Program-made: the position numbers and the translations under genes
DNA from: CAUZSN01 sp963582345
GTDB lineage: Bacteria; Planctomycetota; Planctomycetia; Planctomycetales; Planctomycetaceae
DNA length: 27,506 nt
Direction: 5' to 3'
Assembly: GCA_963582345.1 (NCBI GenBank)
Contig: CAUZSN010000029.1
Span: 1-27,506, forward strand
Part shown: one piece after another, positions 17,763-26,857 of the stretch
Position numbering within the stretch: the first letter of the stretch is position 1
How the letters are laid out: the number at the start of each line of letters is the position of its first letter
Notes under the pieces: generated by a model
Told to the model about the DNA's origin: nothing
Databases searched by the model: none
What the model saw: the letters and a program-made list of their open reading frames with translations, nothing else

Positions 17763-20700
17763 TTACAAGGCCGTCATTCGTAATCTGACGTTTCTATTTG
17801 CGTGTCCGTTCTTGACACAGGTTGCAGAGTGCAATTCGAAATTATCGCGTCCGAGTAGTCCAGCAAGTTCATCTTGTAGTTCTTGACTGCACGACACGCG
17901 CAGATCACTTGGAACCCTCAAAATATAGCGACTTCCGCTCTTTGTATTTTCATTGTTAAGAGTGTCCAGAATCAGTACAACATCCGTACGACCGGGAAAA
18001 CGTTTCAGCACGTCGCGGATGCGGACCATCTCGTCTTCCGTGTGCAAACCGCGTTTTAGTTTAATGGCGATTTGTTTCGCGAACTCTTTGTCACCTTGCT
18101 CCAATGTCAGTACGTTGTGAACGATGACGTTTGGCGTGCGGCCTCGACGGTCCATCTTGCCTTTAATGAAACAGATGGCCTCTGCCGTCACCTTTTCGCT
18201 GAGCTTCGAGTACTCATCGGGCCAAATGATACAGCGAATGCTTCCCTGCGAATCTTCGAGGTCGAAGTTGACGTATCGAGTATGACCGCTGCGGCTGGGT
18301 TTCTTGGTGGAAGCTCGTTTGATGGCCGAAATCATGCCACCCAGGCAAACTTCGGTTCGGTCGTCCAATCTTTCCAAATCTGTCATCGTGTGCGTCACAT
18401 ACTTTTTGATCCGATTGGCATGTTTTGTCAAAGGATGAGAGGTTAAGTAAAAACCAAAAACTTCTCTTTCGAAAACCAGCTTTTGACTCTGCGGCCAATC
18501 CTGTGCATCAGGCAGCACGGTCCGAGCCGTCTTGCCGTCTTGCCCAATGTCGGCGTCTTCAAACAAGCGATTCTGTCCGCGCTGCCGGTCGCGGTACATC
18601 GCAGCAGCCGACTGAATCGCGCGATCTACGACGAGCAGGTGTTGAGCTCGGTTCGGACCAAGATTGTCCAAGGCCCCTGCTTTGATCAGAATTTCTAACA
18701 CACCTTTAGTCAGACTTTTCGGATCGACACGCTCAGTCAAATCGAAAATATTTTTATATGGGCCGTTGGCTTCGCGTTCTCGGACGACAGCTCCGACCGC
18801 CTGTTTGCCGACTCCTTTCAACGCACCAAGTCCGAATGTCACCTGCTCGCCCTCGACGCTAAACTGGACATCCGAGCGGTTGACATCGGGCGGGACTACC
18901 TCGATCCGCATCCGCCGCGTATCATCGATGTGTTCGGAAATTCTGTCCGTGTTTTCCATTTCACACGACAACAATGCCGCCATGAACTCTTGCGGATAAT
19001 GCGCTTTCAGGTAAGCCGTTTGATACGATATCGCGCCATATGCCGTAGAATGGGACTTATTGAAACCATAACCGGCAAACTTTTCGATCATACCGAACAA
19101 TTCGGCGGCCGTGCTTTCTTTCAATTCTCGCTGTTGTGCCCCTCCGAAGAATTCTTCACGATAGCGTGCAATGATCGAAAGCTTCTTCTTGCTGATCGCC
19201 TTGATGCACTGATAGGCGTCGGACAGCTCGATCCCGCCAACACGATTCAGGATCCGCATCACTTGTTCCTGATAAACCATGACGCCATAGGTCTCTTCCA
19301 GAATTTGATCGACAATTGGGTGCATCTTCGGAATGGAATGGCGACCGTGCTTGACGTCAACGTAGGTCATCACCATACCGCCTTCCAACGGACCGGGGCG
19401 ATACAGTGCTGACGTAGCAATGATGTCCTTAAAACTGTCGGGTTTCATCTTCATCAACAGATCGCGAATCCCGTCGCTTTCGAACTGAAAGATGCCCTTC
19501 GTTTCACCTCGCTCAAGTAGAGCAAACGTTTCCGCATCATCCAGCGGGAGCTGTACAGGATCAATTTCAATTCCACGGTGTTTGCGCACATTTTGGACAG
19601 ACTTGTCCAGAATTGTCAGATTCCTGAGCCCCAGGAAGTCCATCTTCAATAGGCCGGCTTTTTCAACAGCAGACATATCCCACTGAGTAACAAAGTCGTC
19701 TTTGCCACTGATCTTTTGCAATGGGACATATCGATCAAGCGGTTCATCCGCCATCACCACGCCGGCCGCATGAGTGCCAGCACTGCGTGCCAAACCTTCC
19801 AACCGCATAGCAATATCAATCATTTCCCGGACGTCATTATCCGCGTCGTATTCCTCTTTCAGTTCCGGACTCTCCACCAAGGCGTCTTGCAGTTTAATTC
19901 CCAGCGTCTCGGGCACCATCTTGGCAATTTCATTGACCCTCGCCAGCGGTACCGATAGGACTCGCCCAACGTCCCGGATCGCAGCTTTGGCTTTCAGCGT
20001 CCCAAACGTCCCGATCTGCGCGACGTTTTCCTCGCCGTATTTTCCCTTTATGTAGTCGATCACCAGTTGCCGTTGATCGCGGCAAAAATCGATGTCAATA
20101 TCGGGAGGCTCGGTCCGGCTCGGATCGAGAAATCGTTCGAACAGCAAGTCGTATTTCAGCGGACATACTTTACTCAGCCCCAAAACATGCGCCACAAGTG
20201 AACCACAAGCTGAACCGCGTGCCTGACACGGAATGTTACTTTCGTCGGCAAATCGGACGAAGTCCCAGACAATCAGGAAATAGCTAGAAAAACCCATGCG
20301 GTCGATGATGCTCAGCTCGTAGTCCAGCCGCACATGATGTTCGTCCGTCAATTCCTCGCCGTACTTGTCCTTTAACCCTACCTGACAAAGTTCGCGCAAG
20401 TACTGCGTATCCGTCTTATCCTGCGGTGCCGCGAAGACCGGAAAATGCCGAGTGTTTAAGTCCAAATCGATGTTGACTCGATCGGCAATTTCCTGTGTAC
20501 GCGCAACGGCGTCCGTACAATCGGCGAACGCTTCATACATTTGCGCCGGCGACTTGACGTAAAACTGATTGCCTTCCATCCGCATGCGTTTTACGTCGCT
20601 GCGAACAGTCCGCGTATTGACGCACAGCAGCACGTCGTGGGCCGACGCATCATCCTGATGCAGATAATGAGCATCATTCGTAGCCACCAGCGGCAATCCC

Positions 20701-21299
20701 ATCCGTTCAGCCAGATCGATAGTGCCTTCTTTACAAGTCCGTTGAATCTCCAGGCCACAGTTTTGAATCTCCAAATAAAATCGATCGCCGAAAACCTTTT
20801 GGTACCAAGCGATCAATTTTCGCGATTCGGAAGTTTTTTCCCGCAAAATCAGTTGCGAAAGTTCGCTGGACGCACAGCCCGACAGGCAAAGAATACCTTC
20901 ATTGAAGTCTTCAAGAAGCTCTTTGTCGATTCGCGGCCTGTAGTAAAATCCTTCCAGGTAGGCTAATGAGGCCATTTTGATCAGATTTTGAAATCCAATG
21001 CGATTCATGGCTAGCAATGTCAAATGAAAGCTGGCTTCTTTCATACTTCCAGTAGTGCGATCGCCGCGGTTGCCTGGGGCCACATAAGCCTCATAGCCCA
21101 GGATTGGCTTGATGTGCTGCTCTCTGCACTCGGAATAAAATTTCAGGACCCCATACAGGTTGCCGTGATCGGTAATCGCGAGTGCAGTCATTCCATCCGC
21201 TTTGGCTTTGGCCACGAGATCGGGAATTCGATTCGCCCCGTCGAGCAGGCTGAACTGAGTGTGGCAATGCAAATGCACAAAGGGGCGGACCTCGCTCAT
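17763..21299 (-). CDS. dnaE: DNA polymerase III alpha subunit
   Basis: The catalytic subunit of the replicative polymerase, 1178 residues. It has an N-terminal PHP domain starting FVHLHCHTQFSLLDGA (7-22) and palm catalytic aspartates in PPDIDIDFCRDQR (Asp400 and Asp402), with a third in LLKMDFLGLRN. A finger segment contains GVMVYQEQVMRIL and GYGFNKSHSTAYG, followed by a helix-hairpin-helix with LKGVGKQAVG (about 820-830) and an OB-fold with GGMISAIKR and GSIRCIIWPDEY. ATG 21299 is chosen because AAGGAA lies six bases upstream; a TTG at 21341 is in frame but lacks such a signal. The length is typical of a DnaE without a fused proofreading exonuclease. uvrA lies 191 bases upstream in the same direction. 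Confidence 0.97.
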   Translation of the reverse strand: MSEVRPFVHLHCHTQFSLLDGANRIPDLVAKAKADGMTALAITDHGNLYGVLKFYSECREQHIKPILGYEAYVAPGNRGDRTTGSMKEASFHLTLLAMNRIGFQNLIKMASLAYLEGFYYRPRIDKELLEDFNEGILCLSGCASSELSQLILREKTSESRKLIAWYQKVFGDRFYLEIQNCGLEIQRTCKEGTIDLAERMGLPLVATNDAHYLHQDDASAHDVLLCVNTRTVRSDVKRMRMEGNQFYVKSPAQMYEAFADCTDAVARTQEIADRVNIDLDLNTRHFPVFAAPQDKTDTQYLRELCQVGLKDKYGEELTDEHHVRLDYELSIIDRMGFSSYFLIVWDFVRFADESNIPCQARGSACGSLVAHVLGLSKVCPLKYDLLFERFLDPSRTEPPDIDIDFCRDQRQLVIDYIKGKYGEENVAQIGTFGTLKAKAAIRDVGRVLSVPLARVNEIAKMVPETLGIKLQDALVESPELKEEYDADNDVREMIDIAMRLEGLARSAGTHAAGVVMADEPLDRYVPLQKISGKDDFVTQWDMSAVEKAGLLKMDFLGLRNLTILDKSVQNVRKHRGIEIDPVQLPLDDAETFALLERGETKGIFQFESDGIRDLLMKMKPDSFKDIIATSALYRPGPLEGGMVMTYVDVKHGRHSIPKMHPIVDQILEETYGVMVYQEQVMRILNRVGGIELSDAYQCIKAISKKKLSIIARYREEFFGGAQQRELKESTAAELFGMIEKFAGYGFNKSHSTAYGAISYQTAYLKAHYPQEFMAALLSCEMENTDRISEHIDDTRRMRIEVVPPDVNRSDVQFSVEGEQVTFGLGALKGVGKQAVGAVVREREANGPYKNIFDLTERVDPKSLTKGVLEILIKAGALDNLGPNRAQHLLVVDRAIQSAAAMYRDRQRGQNRLFEDADIGQDGKTARTVLPDAQDWPQSQKLVFEREVFGFYLTSHPLTKHANRIKKYVTHTMTDLERLDDRTEVCLGGMISAIKRASTKKPSRSGHTRYVNFDLEDSQGSIRCIIWPDEYSKLSEKVTAEAICFIKGKMDRRGRTPNVIVHNVLTLEQGDKEFAKQIAIKLKRGLHTEDEMVRIRDVLKRFPGRTDVVLILDTLNNENTKSGSRYILRVPSDLRVSCSQELQDELAGLLGRDNFELHSATCVKNGHANRNVRLRMTAL

Positions 21300-21411
21300 G
21301 GCTGTTCCTTGCGCTGGGACAATGTCGTTCCGTCTCTCCAAATTCTTCCTGCTTCGGACTCGACTCGCCGACGAATGAGCAGAAAAGAAAGTTTCGAGTA
21401 TCTAGATGGTC

Positions 21412-21439
21412 ATATTACCAAGTTTCTAAGAGTTCTCAA
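21412..21439 (-). promoter_or_regulatory. dnaE: Candidate dnaE promoter
   Basis: On the minus strand, TTGAGA (plus coordinates 21434-21439, five of six matches) is followed by a 16-base spacer and TAATAT (21412-21417, four of six matches). It lies about 110 bases before the dnaE ATG, in the 191-base gap after uvrA, so dnaE may have its own promoter. Confidence 0.35.
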
Positions 21440-21490
21440 TTGCGTGCCGACTGCAAGGAAACATGGTTGCGTATCTACCTGTCGCGAGAA

Positions 21491-24370
21491 TTATCCGTCA
21501 AGGAGTCTTAGAAAATGGCCTGTGATAGATCTCTGATGTTCCTTAATTTTTTCCGGAGTGCCGGTGACCACAATGTCGCCGCCGGCGTCACCTGCTTCCG
21601 GACCCAGATCGACGACATAATCCGCATTGTTGATGATGTCCAGGTTGTGCTCGATTACGATCACAGAATGTCCGACTGCAAGTAAGCGATCAAAACAGCT
21701 CAGGATGTTATTGATGTCGGCTGGATGCAGGCCGATGGTCGGTTCGTTCACTAAAAACAGGGTTCGCGATTGGGAACCCAAGGCGAGCAACGATGCCAGC
21801 TTCAGCCGCTGCGACTCGCCACTGGAAAACGTGGTGGCCGGTTGGCCCAGCGGCAAGTAGTCTAAGCCGACATCTTTAAGGAACTTCAGCCGCTTGTGAA
21901 CTTGCGGCTGGCTGCGGAAAAACGAAAAAGCTTCGCCGACGGTCATAGCCAGAACCTGGGCTATCGTCAATCCGCGGTACTTGACTTCCAGGATTTCTCG
22001 CTGATACCGAGAACCATGGCATTCCGTACACGTCATCGACACATCGGCCAAAAACTGCATATTAACCGTAATCGATCCGTTGCCATAGCATTTCAGACAC
22101 CGGCCGCCTCCCTTGACATTGAAACTGAAATGGCGGGCTGTGAATTGACGCAGGTTGGCTTCCGGTGTTCCAGCGAATGTTTTACGGATTTCGCCGAACA
22201 CTTTCATGTACGTGACCGCATTGCTACGCGGCGTGCGGCCGATCGGGCTTTGATCGATCAGGATCACCTCGTCAATCTGTTCGACACCCGTAATTCGATC
22301 ATATTCGCCTCGGCTCGATTCCGAGCACGGTTGTCTTAACTCACGACACAGGGCAGGGTACAACGTGTCTTCGATCAGCGTGCTCTTGCCACTGCCGCTG
22401 ACTCCAGTCACTACGCACAATACGCCCAGAGGGAACTTGACCGTCAGATTTTTTAATGTGTGCTGACTCGCGCCCTCAAGTTTAATCCAGCCACGTTCGG
22501 TCTTCCGCCGTTGTCCAGACAACGGCACTTCGATCTTTCGCCGGCCGGACAAATACTCGCCAGTGACAGAATCGGACGACTCAGCGAGTTCATCGGGAGA
22601 TCCCTGAAAAACAAGGGTACCGCCCATTTGTCCGGCTCCGGGGCCGATGTCGATGACTTGGTGTGCGCTGCGTATAAAGGCCTCCTCGTGTTCCTCCACA
22701 ACAACTGTATTGCCAGCCTGTTTCAGCCGTTGAATGGCTGCGATCACTCGTTCGCTGTCTCGCAAATGCAAACCGGCTGATGGTTCATCCAGTACGTAAA
22801 GTGTATTGACCAGGTTCGAACCTAATGCGTTCGTTAAAGAAACTCGCTGCATTTCACCACCGGAAAGGGTCTTCATCCGACGGTCGAGCGTCAGGTAGTC
22901 AAGTCCGACTTGATTCAAGTATGACAGACGAGAACGGATTTCACTCAGAATCGTTCGCGTAAGCTGTTTCTCCTGGTCCGATTGCCGTTCAGCCAAACAA
23001 TCAAAGAAGGCCAACGCGTGTTGAATCGTCATTTGGCAAAGTTCGGCGACATTACAGCCGTCGATTCGAACCGCAAGCGCCATCGGCTGCAAACGACTAC
23101 CACCACAGTCCCGACAGACATTATAGGCACGCCATCGATTCCGAAAGACCCGGACTGGCAGCTTAGACTTGTTCCGCTCCAACCAACGAAAGAAACCCGT
23201 CAGGCCACCGAAGTCACGTTCGGGAACGCCGTTCGTGATCAATTCCAGGTGCTCGGGCTGCAATTCCGAAAATGGCACGTCTACTGGTACACCGTAATCA
23301 CCGGCTAAATCGAGCAATTCTTCCAGTTCGTGGACATAGGCCGGCGTTGTCCAGGCGGCAATCGCTCCCTCACGTAACGTTTTATTCGGATCGGGCACAA
23401 GACGTTCGAAAGAAATCGTCGGAACCAATCCGAATCCACGACAGTGCGGACACGCTCCCAACGGAGTGTTAAAACTGAATAATCGCGGTTCCAATGTCAA
23501 AATTTCTCGACCACATTTGTCACACTCCAGCCGACCGTTGAATTGTTTCCTCCGCCAGTTGCGGGAATCAACCTGAATGATTTCATTTTTTTTGCTCTCG
23601 TTGGTTGCCGTCGTTTCTTCGAGCAATAGACAGCGATCGTTACCGAAACGAAACGCTAACTCCAGGCTGTCGACGATGCGTTCGTGCCCCGTCTTTCCTG
23701 CTATCAATCGATCTACGACGGCCCAAGCGAACGGCGATGACATTTGCAATCGGCAATCGTCGTCATGGATGTCTATTGTTATCGCCTCATTCTGCAGCCG
23801 CGACATCATCGATGACTCTGATCTGTCGTCACAATTGACGATCACGCGTCTGAATCCGTCTTCCTTCAATTGAGAAATGAACGCATCACGATCATCTGCG
23901 TCATGATCAACATTTAGAGGAAAACAAATCTGGAACCGCGTTCCGTCAGGAAACTGTTGGATCTCCTGCAGAACGGTTGCGGGCGTGTCGTTTGTGATTT
24001 CCTGCTGGCAATTGGGACAACTTATACGGCCGATTGTTGCAAATAGCAGCCGCATGTGATCATGAATTTCGGTGGCAGTTGCGACGGTCGATCGAGCGCT
24101 TAACTTGGTTGATCCCTGCCGAATTGCAATAGCCGGAGGAATATGATCGATGCGATCAGCATCGGGCTTTTCCAAATGATCCAGGAATTTCCGGGCATAC
24201 GCCGAGAAGCTTTCGATATAACGGCGTTGACCTTCAGCGTACAGCGTGTTGAAAGCAAGACTGCTCTTACCCGATCCGCTGACACCCGTAATCACAATCA
24301 AGCGGTACAAAGGAATGTTGAGATCAATCCCCTTTAGGTTGTGCACTCGCACACCCTCGAGTTTGATCAT
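21491..24370 (-). CDS. uvrA: Excinuclease ABC subunit UvrA
   Basis: The damage-recognition ATPase of nucleotide excision repair, 959 residues. First ATPase: Walker A GVSGSGKSS (29-37), a region of the right size for the UvrB-binding domain, a zinc module CDKC...CPHC with 20 residues between, signature LSGGEMQRVSL, and Walker B LYVLDEPSAGLH. Second ATPase: GVSGSGKST, zinc module CLKC...CTEC, signature FSSGESQRLKLA and Walker B LFLVNEPTIGLH. In the last, the magnesium-binding Asp is replaced by Asn875 (AAC at 21746-21748). The signature reads SSGE instead of SGGE. The ATG at 24370 gives the usual N-terminus, IKLEGVRVHNLKGIDL; a longer form from 24400 or 24475 is possible. No uvrB or uvrC is nearby. 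Confidence 0.95.
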   Translation of the reverse strand: MIKLEGVRVHNLKGIDLNIPLYRLIVITGVSGSGKSSLAFNTLYAEGQRRYIESFSAYARKFLDHLEKPDADRIDHIPPAIAIRQGSTKLSARSTVATATEIHDHMRLLFATIGRISCPNCQQEITNDTPATVLQEIQQFPDGTRFQICFPLNVDHDADDRDAFISQLKEDGFRRVIVNCDDRSESSMMSRLQNEAITIDIHDDDCRLQMSSPFAWAVVDRLIAGKTGHERIVDSLELAFRFGNDRCLLLEETTATNESKKNEIIQVDSRNWRRKQFNGRLECDKCGREILTLEPRLFSFNTPLGACPHCRGFGLVPTISFERLVPDPNKTLREGAIAAWTTPAYVHELEELLDLAGDYGVPVDVPFSELQPEHLELITNGVPERDFGGLTGFFRWLERNKSKLPVRVFRNRWRAYNVCRDCGGSRLQPMALAVRIDGCNVAELCQMTIQHALAFFDCLAERQSDQEKQLTRTILSEIRSRLSYLNQVGLDYLTLDRRMKTLSGGEMQRVSLTNALGSNLVNTLYVLDEPSAGLHLRDSERVIAAIQRLKQAGNTVVVEEHEEAFIRSAHQVIDIGPGAGQMGGTLVFQGSPDELAESSDSVTGEYLSGRRKIEVPLSGQRRKTERGWIKLEGASQHTLKNLTVKFPLGVLCVVTGVSGSGKSTLIEDTLYPALCRELRQPCSESSRGEYDRITGVEQIDEVILIDQSPIGRTPRSNAVTYMKVFGEIRKTFAGTPEANLRQFTARHFSFNVKGGGRCLKCYGNGSITVNMQFLADVSMTCTECHGSRYQREILEVKYRGLTIAQVLAMTVGEAFSFFRSQPQVHKRLKFLKDVGLDYLPLGQPATTFSSGESQRLKLASLLALGSQSRTLFLVNEPTIGLHPADINNILSCFDRLLAVGHSVIVIEHNLDIINNADYVVDLGPEAGDAGGDIVVTGTPEKIKEHQRSITGHFLRLLDG

Positions 24371-24911
24371 TGGAACAACATCGAGTCTCGAAGGGATCAT
24401 TTTCTGACAGAAGTCGTTTTCTGCACTTTGGCATCTTCGCACACAGACTGCACCATCGTCATCCCAGGTTGACACACGGCGAACTTAAAACAGTATGCAC
24501 AACTACCATCGTGCCAATCCTGAGATCCGGCACCCGGTTTATTGGACGTATCTGGGGCCTTCTTCGTTATGCTACCGAATCTGCCGATCAACCCCGGAGT
24601 GGGAATGACATTGGTACTTCTGCTCTGAACAAGGCAACGTAAAAACAATCGTCTCTGATGTCACAAAAGGTAAGCCACAATCGCCCCACCTAACAACGAC
24701 GTGGCAAATGAACAACCGTTGTCTTTTCCTTGACGACGCCGTCGATTACATCTAGCTTTGACCACGATGTCGCAGAACGAATAGTACGGCACAAGCTCAT
24801 CTTGTGACCTCAGGTGGAACCGGGACACAAGTGGCAAATGAACCCGGCCCGTTTTGTTACCCTTAGCGTATTGGCCGCTGCAGCCACTAGCACGACTGGG
24901 ATGGTTCGAGC
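24371..24911. other. Long intergenic region upstream of uvrA
   Basis: 541 bases without a gene I can support on either strand. The uvrA frame is open back to 24475 but shows no homologous residues there. GTGGCAAATGAAC occurs twice (24701-24713 and about 24831-24843), but a 13-base repeat is within chance. A small CACAAG/CTTGTG hairpin lies near 24791-24807. Confidence 0.45.
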
Positions 24912-25076
24912 CTATTCTTCGAAAGACACGAATGGGCTAATCTTGCGGGCTTTTTCGGCGATCTCCGCCTTTTCACCGTCACTCTTCGACTTCGCGAAAT
25001 TCGTCCGAAGTTTCTTCAGTTTAGAGCGACGCGATCGACGTCGGGCAAGCTCGCGTGTGCGTTCAACACGTCCCAT
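24912..25076 (-). CDS. Very small basic protein, possibly DUF6800-like
   Basis: A 54-residue, highly charged helical protein: MGRVERTRELARRRSRRSKL, then KLRTNFAKSKSDGEKAEI and EKARKISPF at the end. I recall planctomycete proteins of this pattern (RxRELxRRRxRxxKLxKLR with a C-terminal KxxxISP), which I believe are grouped as DUF6800, but I could not check. The ATG at 25076 is chosen because the family-like part starts there. AAGAGG lies 12 bases upstream, rather far. A longer frame from TTG 25163 would add 29 residues with no recognisable pattern. It lies between uvrA and the CCA-enzyme gene on the same strand. Its charge suggests RNA or ribosome association, which is inference only. Confidence 0.6.
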   Translation of the reverse strand: MGRVERTRELARRRSRRSKLKKLRTNFAKSKSDGEKAEIAEKARKISPFVSFEE

Positions 25077-25221
25077 CTCTTGGCTTAGCCTCTTACGATT
25101 TACACGGAAATTTTCATAACCTGCACGAGCTCTAAGAGCATTATTGACGGTTCTTTTTAGCAATCTGGTGTAGATTGGTCAACTCACAGTAAGATGCACC
25201 GTCGTAGCGATATGACTCCCG

Positions 25222-26571
25222 CTACGGTTGCTTCTGGTCATCCTCACCGCCGATCAATTGATCAACTACCTCCAGTGCTTGCTGCCGCGTACTAATCTCA
25301 CCGTTCAATTGCGCATTGCGAATAATTTCCAGTAGTTTCTTGAAGCGCGGTCCTGATTTCAGCCCGAGAGCGATCAGATCGTCACCAGTGATCAGGGTAG
25401 GGGGGTTAAGCTCCTCTGCAGATGTCTTACGCAAATACTCTTCGCAAAACTCGACCGACGACAATTCCATAGCACTGGCCTCCGCCTCGGCACGCGACAA
25501 ACTTAACAATTCACGGCTGAGCGGATGAGCCAATATGCGTTTTAGTTGTGCCAGCTCCAGGTGCGGAGCGTCGATCAACACACGTTGACGACTAACCAAC
25601 CAACACATATTGTCAGTTTCATCGTTTGGCAAGCGCATACGCTGGCAGATTGCACGCATTCGATCAACGGCGCTGTGGTCTACCTGACCAATCGACTGAG
25701 TACCAGTGAATGCTCGTAGTTTTGGCCATACGACCGAATGCAGCAGAGCAGTGGCTGCCAGTTCAAATCGCGGATCCTGTAATTGATCGAGCATGTGAAG
25801 CGTCGTTGGCCACGCGGCTGACAACAATTCCCCCTCGGTTTCATCAGTGGCTTTCAGACAATCGGCCAGTTCGGGAATTATGAGCTGCAGTACGCCCACA
25901 TCTCGCGTCAACTCCATCGCACGGCGACGATGTGGATCGATCAACATGCGACGCAATTCGTCCGCAATCCGCTCGGCGCTAACGACTTCAATTTTGTGGG
26001 CCATTTGGCGAATGGCATTGGCCGTATCTTGGTCCAGCGTAAAATCAAGCGTTGCAGCAAATCGTACGGCTCGCAGCATCCGCAGTTTGTCTTCACTCAT
26101 CCGATCTAGCGGATCGCCGATCGCGCGCACAATTTTCTGGTGCAGGTCTTTTTCACCGCCGACGTAATCCAACACCCGCTCGTCAATCGGATCGTAAAAC
26201 AGTCCGTTAATGGTTAAATCGCGTCGCTGCGCGTCTTCTTCAGGCGAGCTGAACGTGACACGATCGGGATGCCGACCGTCCGAATATGGACCTTCCCTTC
26301 GGAACGTAGCAACCTCCAGATTCCCCACTGCTTTCGGCCCGCGAACGATGATCACACCGAAGCTGGCCCCTACTGCGAATGTCCGTTGATGGCCAAAAAA
26401 CCTGCGCACTGCATCCGGCTTGGCACTGGTCGCGACATCATAGTCCTTGGGCTCGCGTCCCAAAAGCAAGTCCCGTACGCAACCGCCCGCCCACAGAGCC
26501 GTGTACCCGGCGCCTTTCAGGCGACAGACAACCTCAACGGCGAACTCGCGTTTCGGGTCGAATTGGGACAT
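25222..26571 (-). CDS. cca: CCA tRNA nucleotidyltransferase / poly(A) polymerase family
   Basis: 449 residues of the class II nucleotidyltransferase family, which adds CCA to tRNA 3' ends or A tails to RNA. Visible are WAGGCVRDLLLGREPKDYDV with the metal ligands Asp43 and Asp45, RRDLTINGLFYDP, DYVGGEKDLHQKIVRAIGDP, and EDKLRMLRAVRFAATLDF, followed by AERIADELRRML. The C-terminal part ends with LITGDDLIALGLKSGPRFKK and a helix, as in Bacillus-type CCA enzymes. CCA addition and poly(A) polymerase activity cannot be told apart with certainty by eye, but the tail favours CCA addition, and tRNA-Ser in this window lacks an encoded CCA. Start ATG 26571. A divergent MFS gene begins 287 bases away. 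Confidence 0.9.
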   Translation of the reverse strand: MSQFDPKREFAVEVVCRLKGAGYTALWAGGCVRDLLLGREPKDYDVATSAKPDAVRRFFGHQRTFAVGASFGVIIVRGPKAVGNLEVATFRREGPYSDGRHPDRVTFSSPEEDAQRRDLTINGLFYDPIDERVLDYVGGEKDLHQKIVRAIGDPLDRMSEDKLRMLRAVRFAATLDFTLDQDTANAIRQMAHKIEVVSAERIADELRRMLIDPHRRRAMELTRDVGVLQLIIPELADCLKATDETEGELLSAAWPTTLHMLDQLQDPRFELAATALLHSVVWPKLRAFTGTQSIGQVDHSAVDRMRAICQRMRLPNDETDNMCWLVSRQRVLIDAPHLELAQLKRILAHPLSRELLSLSRAEAEASAMELSSVEFCEEYLRKTSAEELNPPTLITGDDLIALGLKSGPRFKKLLEIIRNAQLNGEISTRQQALEVVDQLIGGEDDQKQP

Positions 26572-26857
26572 GACAGACGCACATCATCTACAAACGGACG
26601 ACAGACCGCCTTCCTGCCGGAGCGTGAGAGTAGTCGAATTCCAACGTCGCTGCAATGCGCACCGATTACTACTCCTGGCATCAATACGTATTGCGTCATC
26701 TGACACACGATGCTTGACTCAGATTCTCCGAGCATCGACACTTGAGTTTCCAGATATCCGAAGTCGTCAACCTTCCGCGGCTGGCACACCTTTTGCGCAG
26801 ATGCAATACAATGAAATAGCTGACAACAAGCTTGCCACATTGTCGAATCAACTACCT

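Noticed and set aside
17759..17772. GGCCTTACAAGGCC palindrome over the dnaE stop codon as a terminator
   Set aside because: Only six base pairs with a two-base centre, no T run on either strand, and a repeat of this size is expected by chance.
24701..24843. Direct repeat GTGGCAAATGAAC as attachment sites or mobile-element ends
   Set aside because: Thirteen bases is within chance for a window this size, flanks do not match, and there is no integrase or transposase nearby.
24912..25163. Ribosomal protein S20 or S21
   Set aside because: Basic and helical, but the conserved patterns of S20 and S21 are not present.
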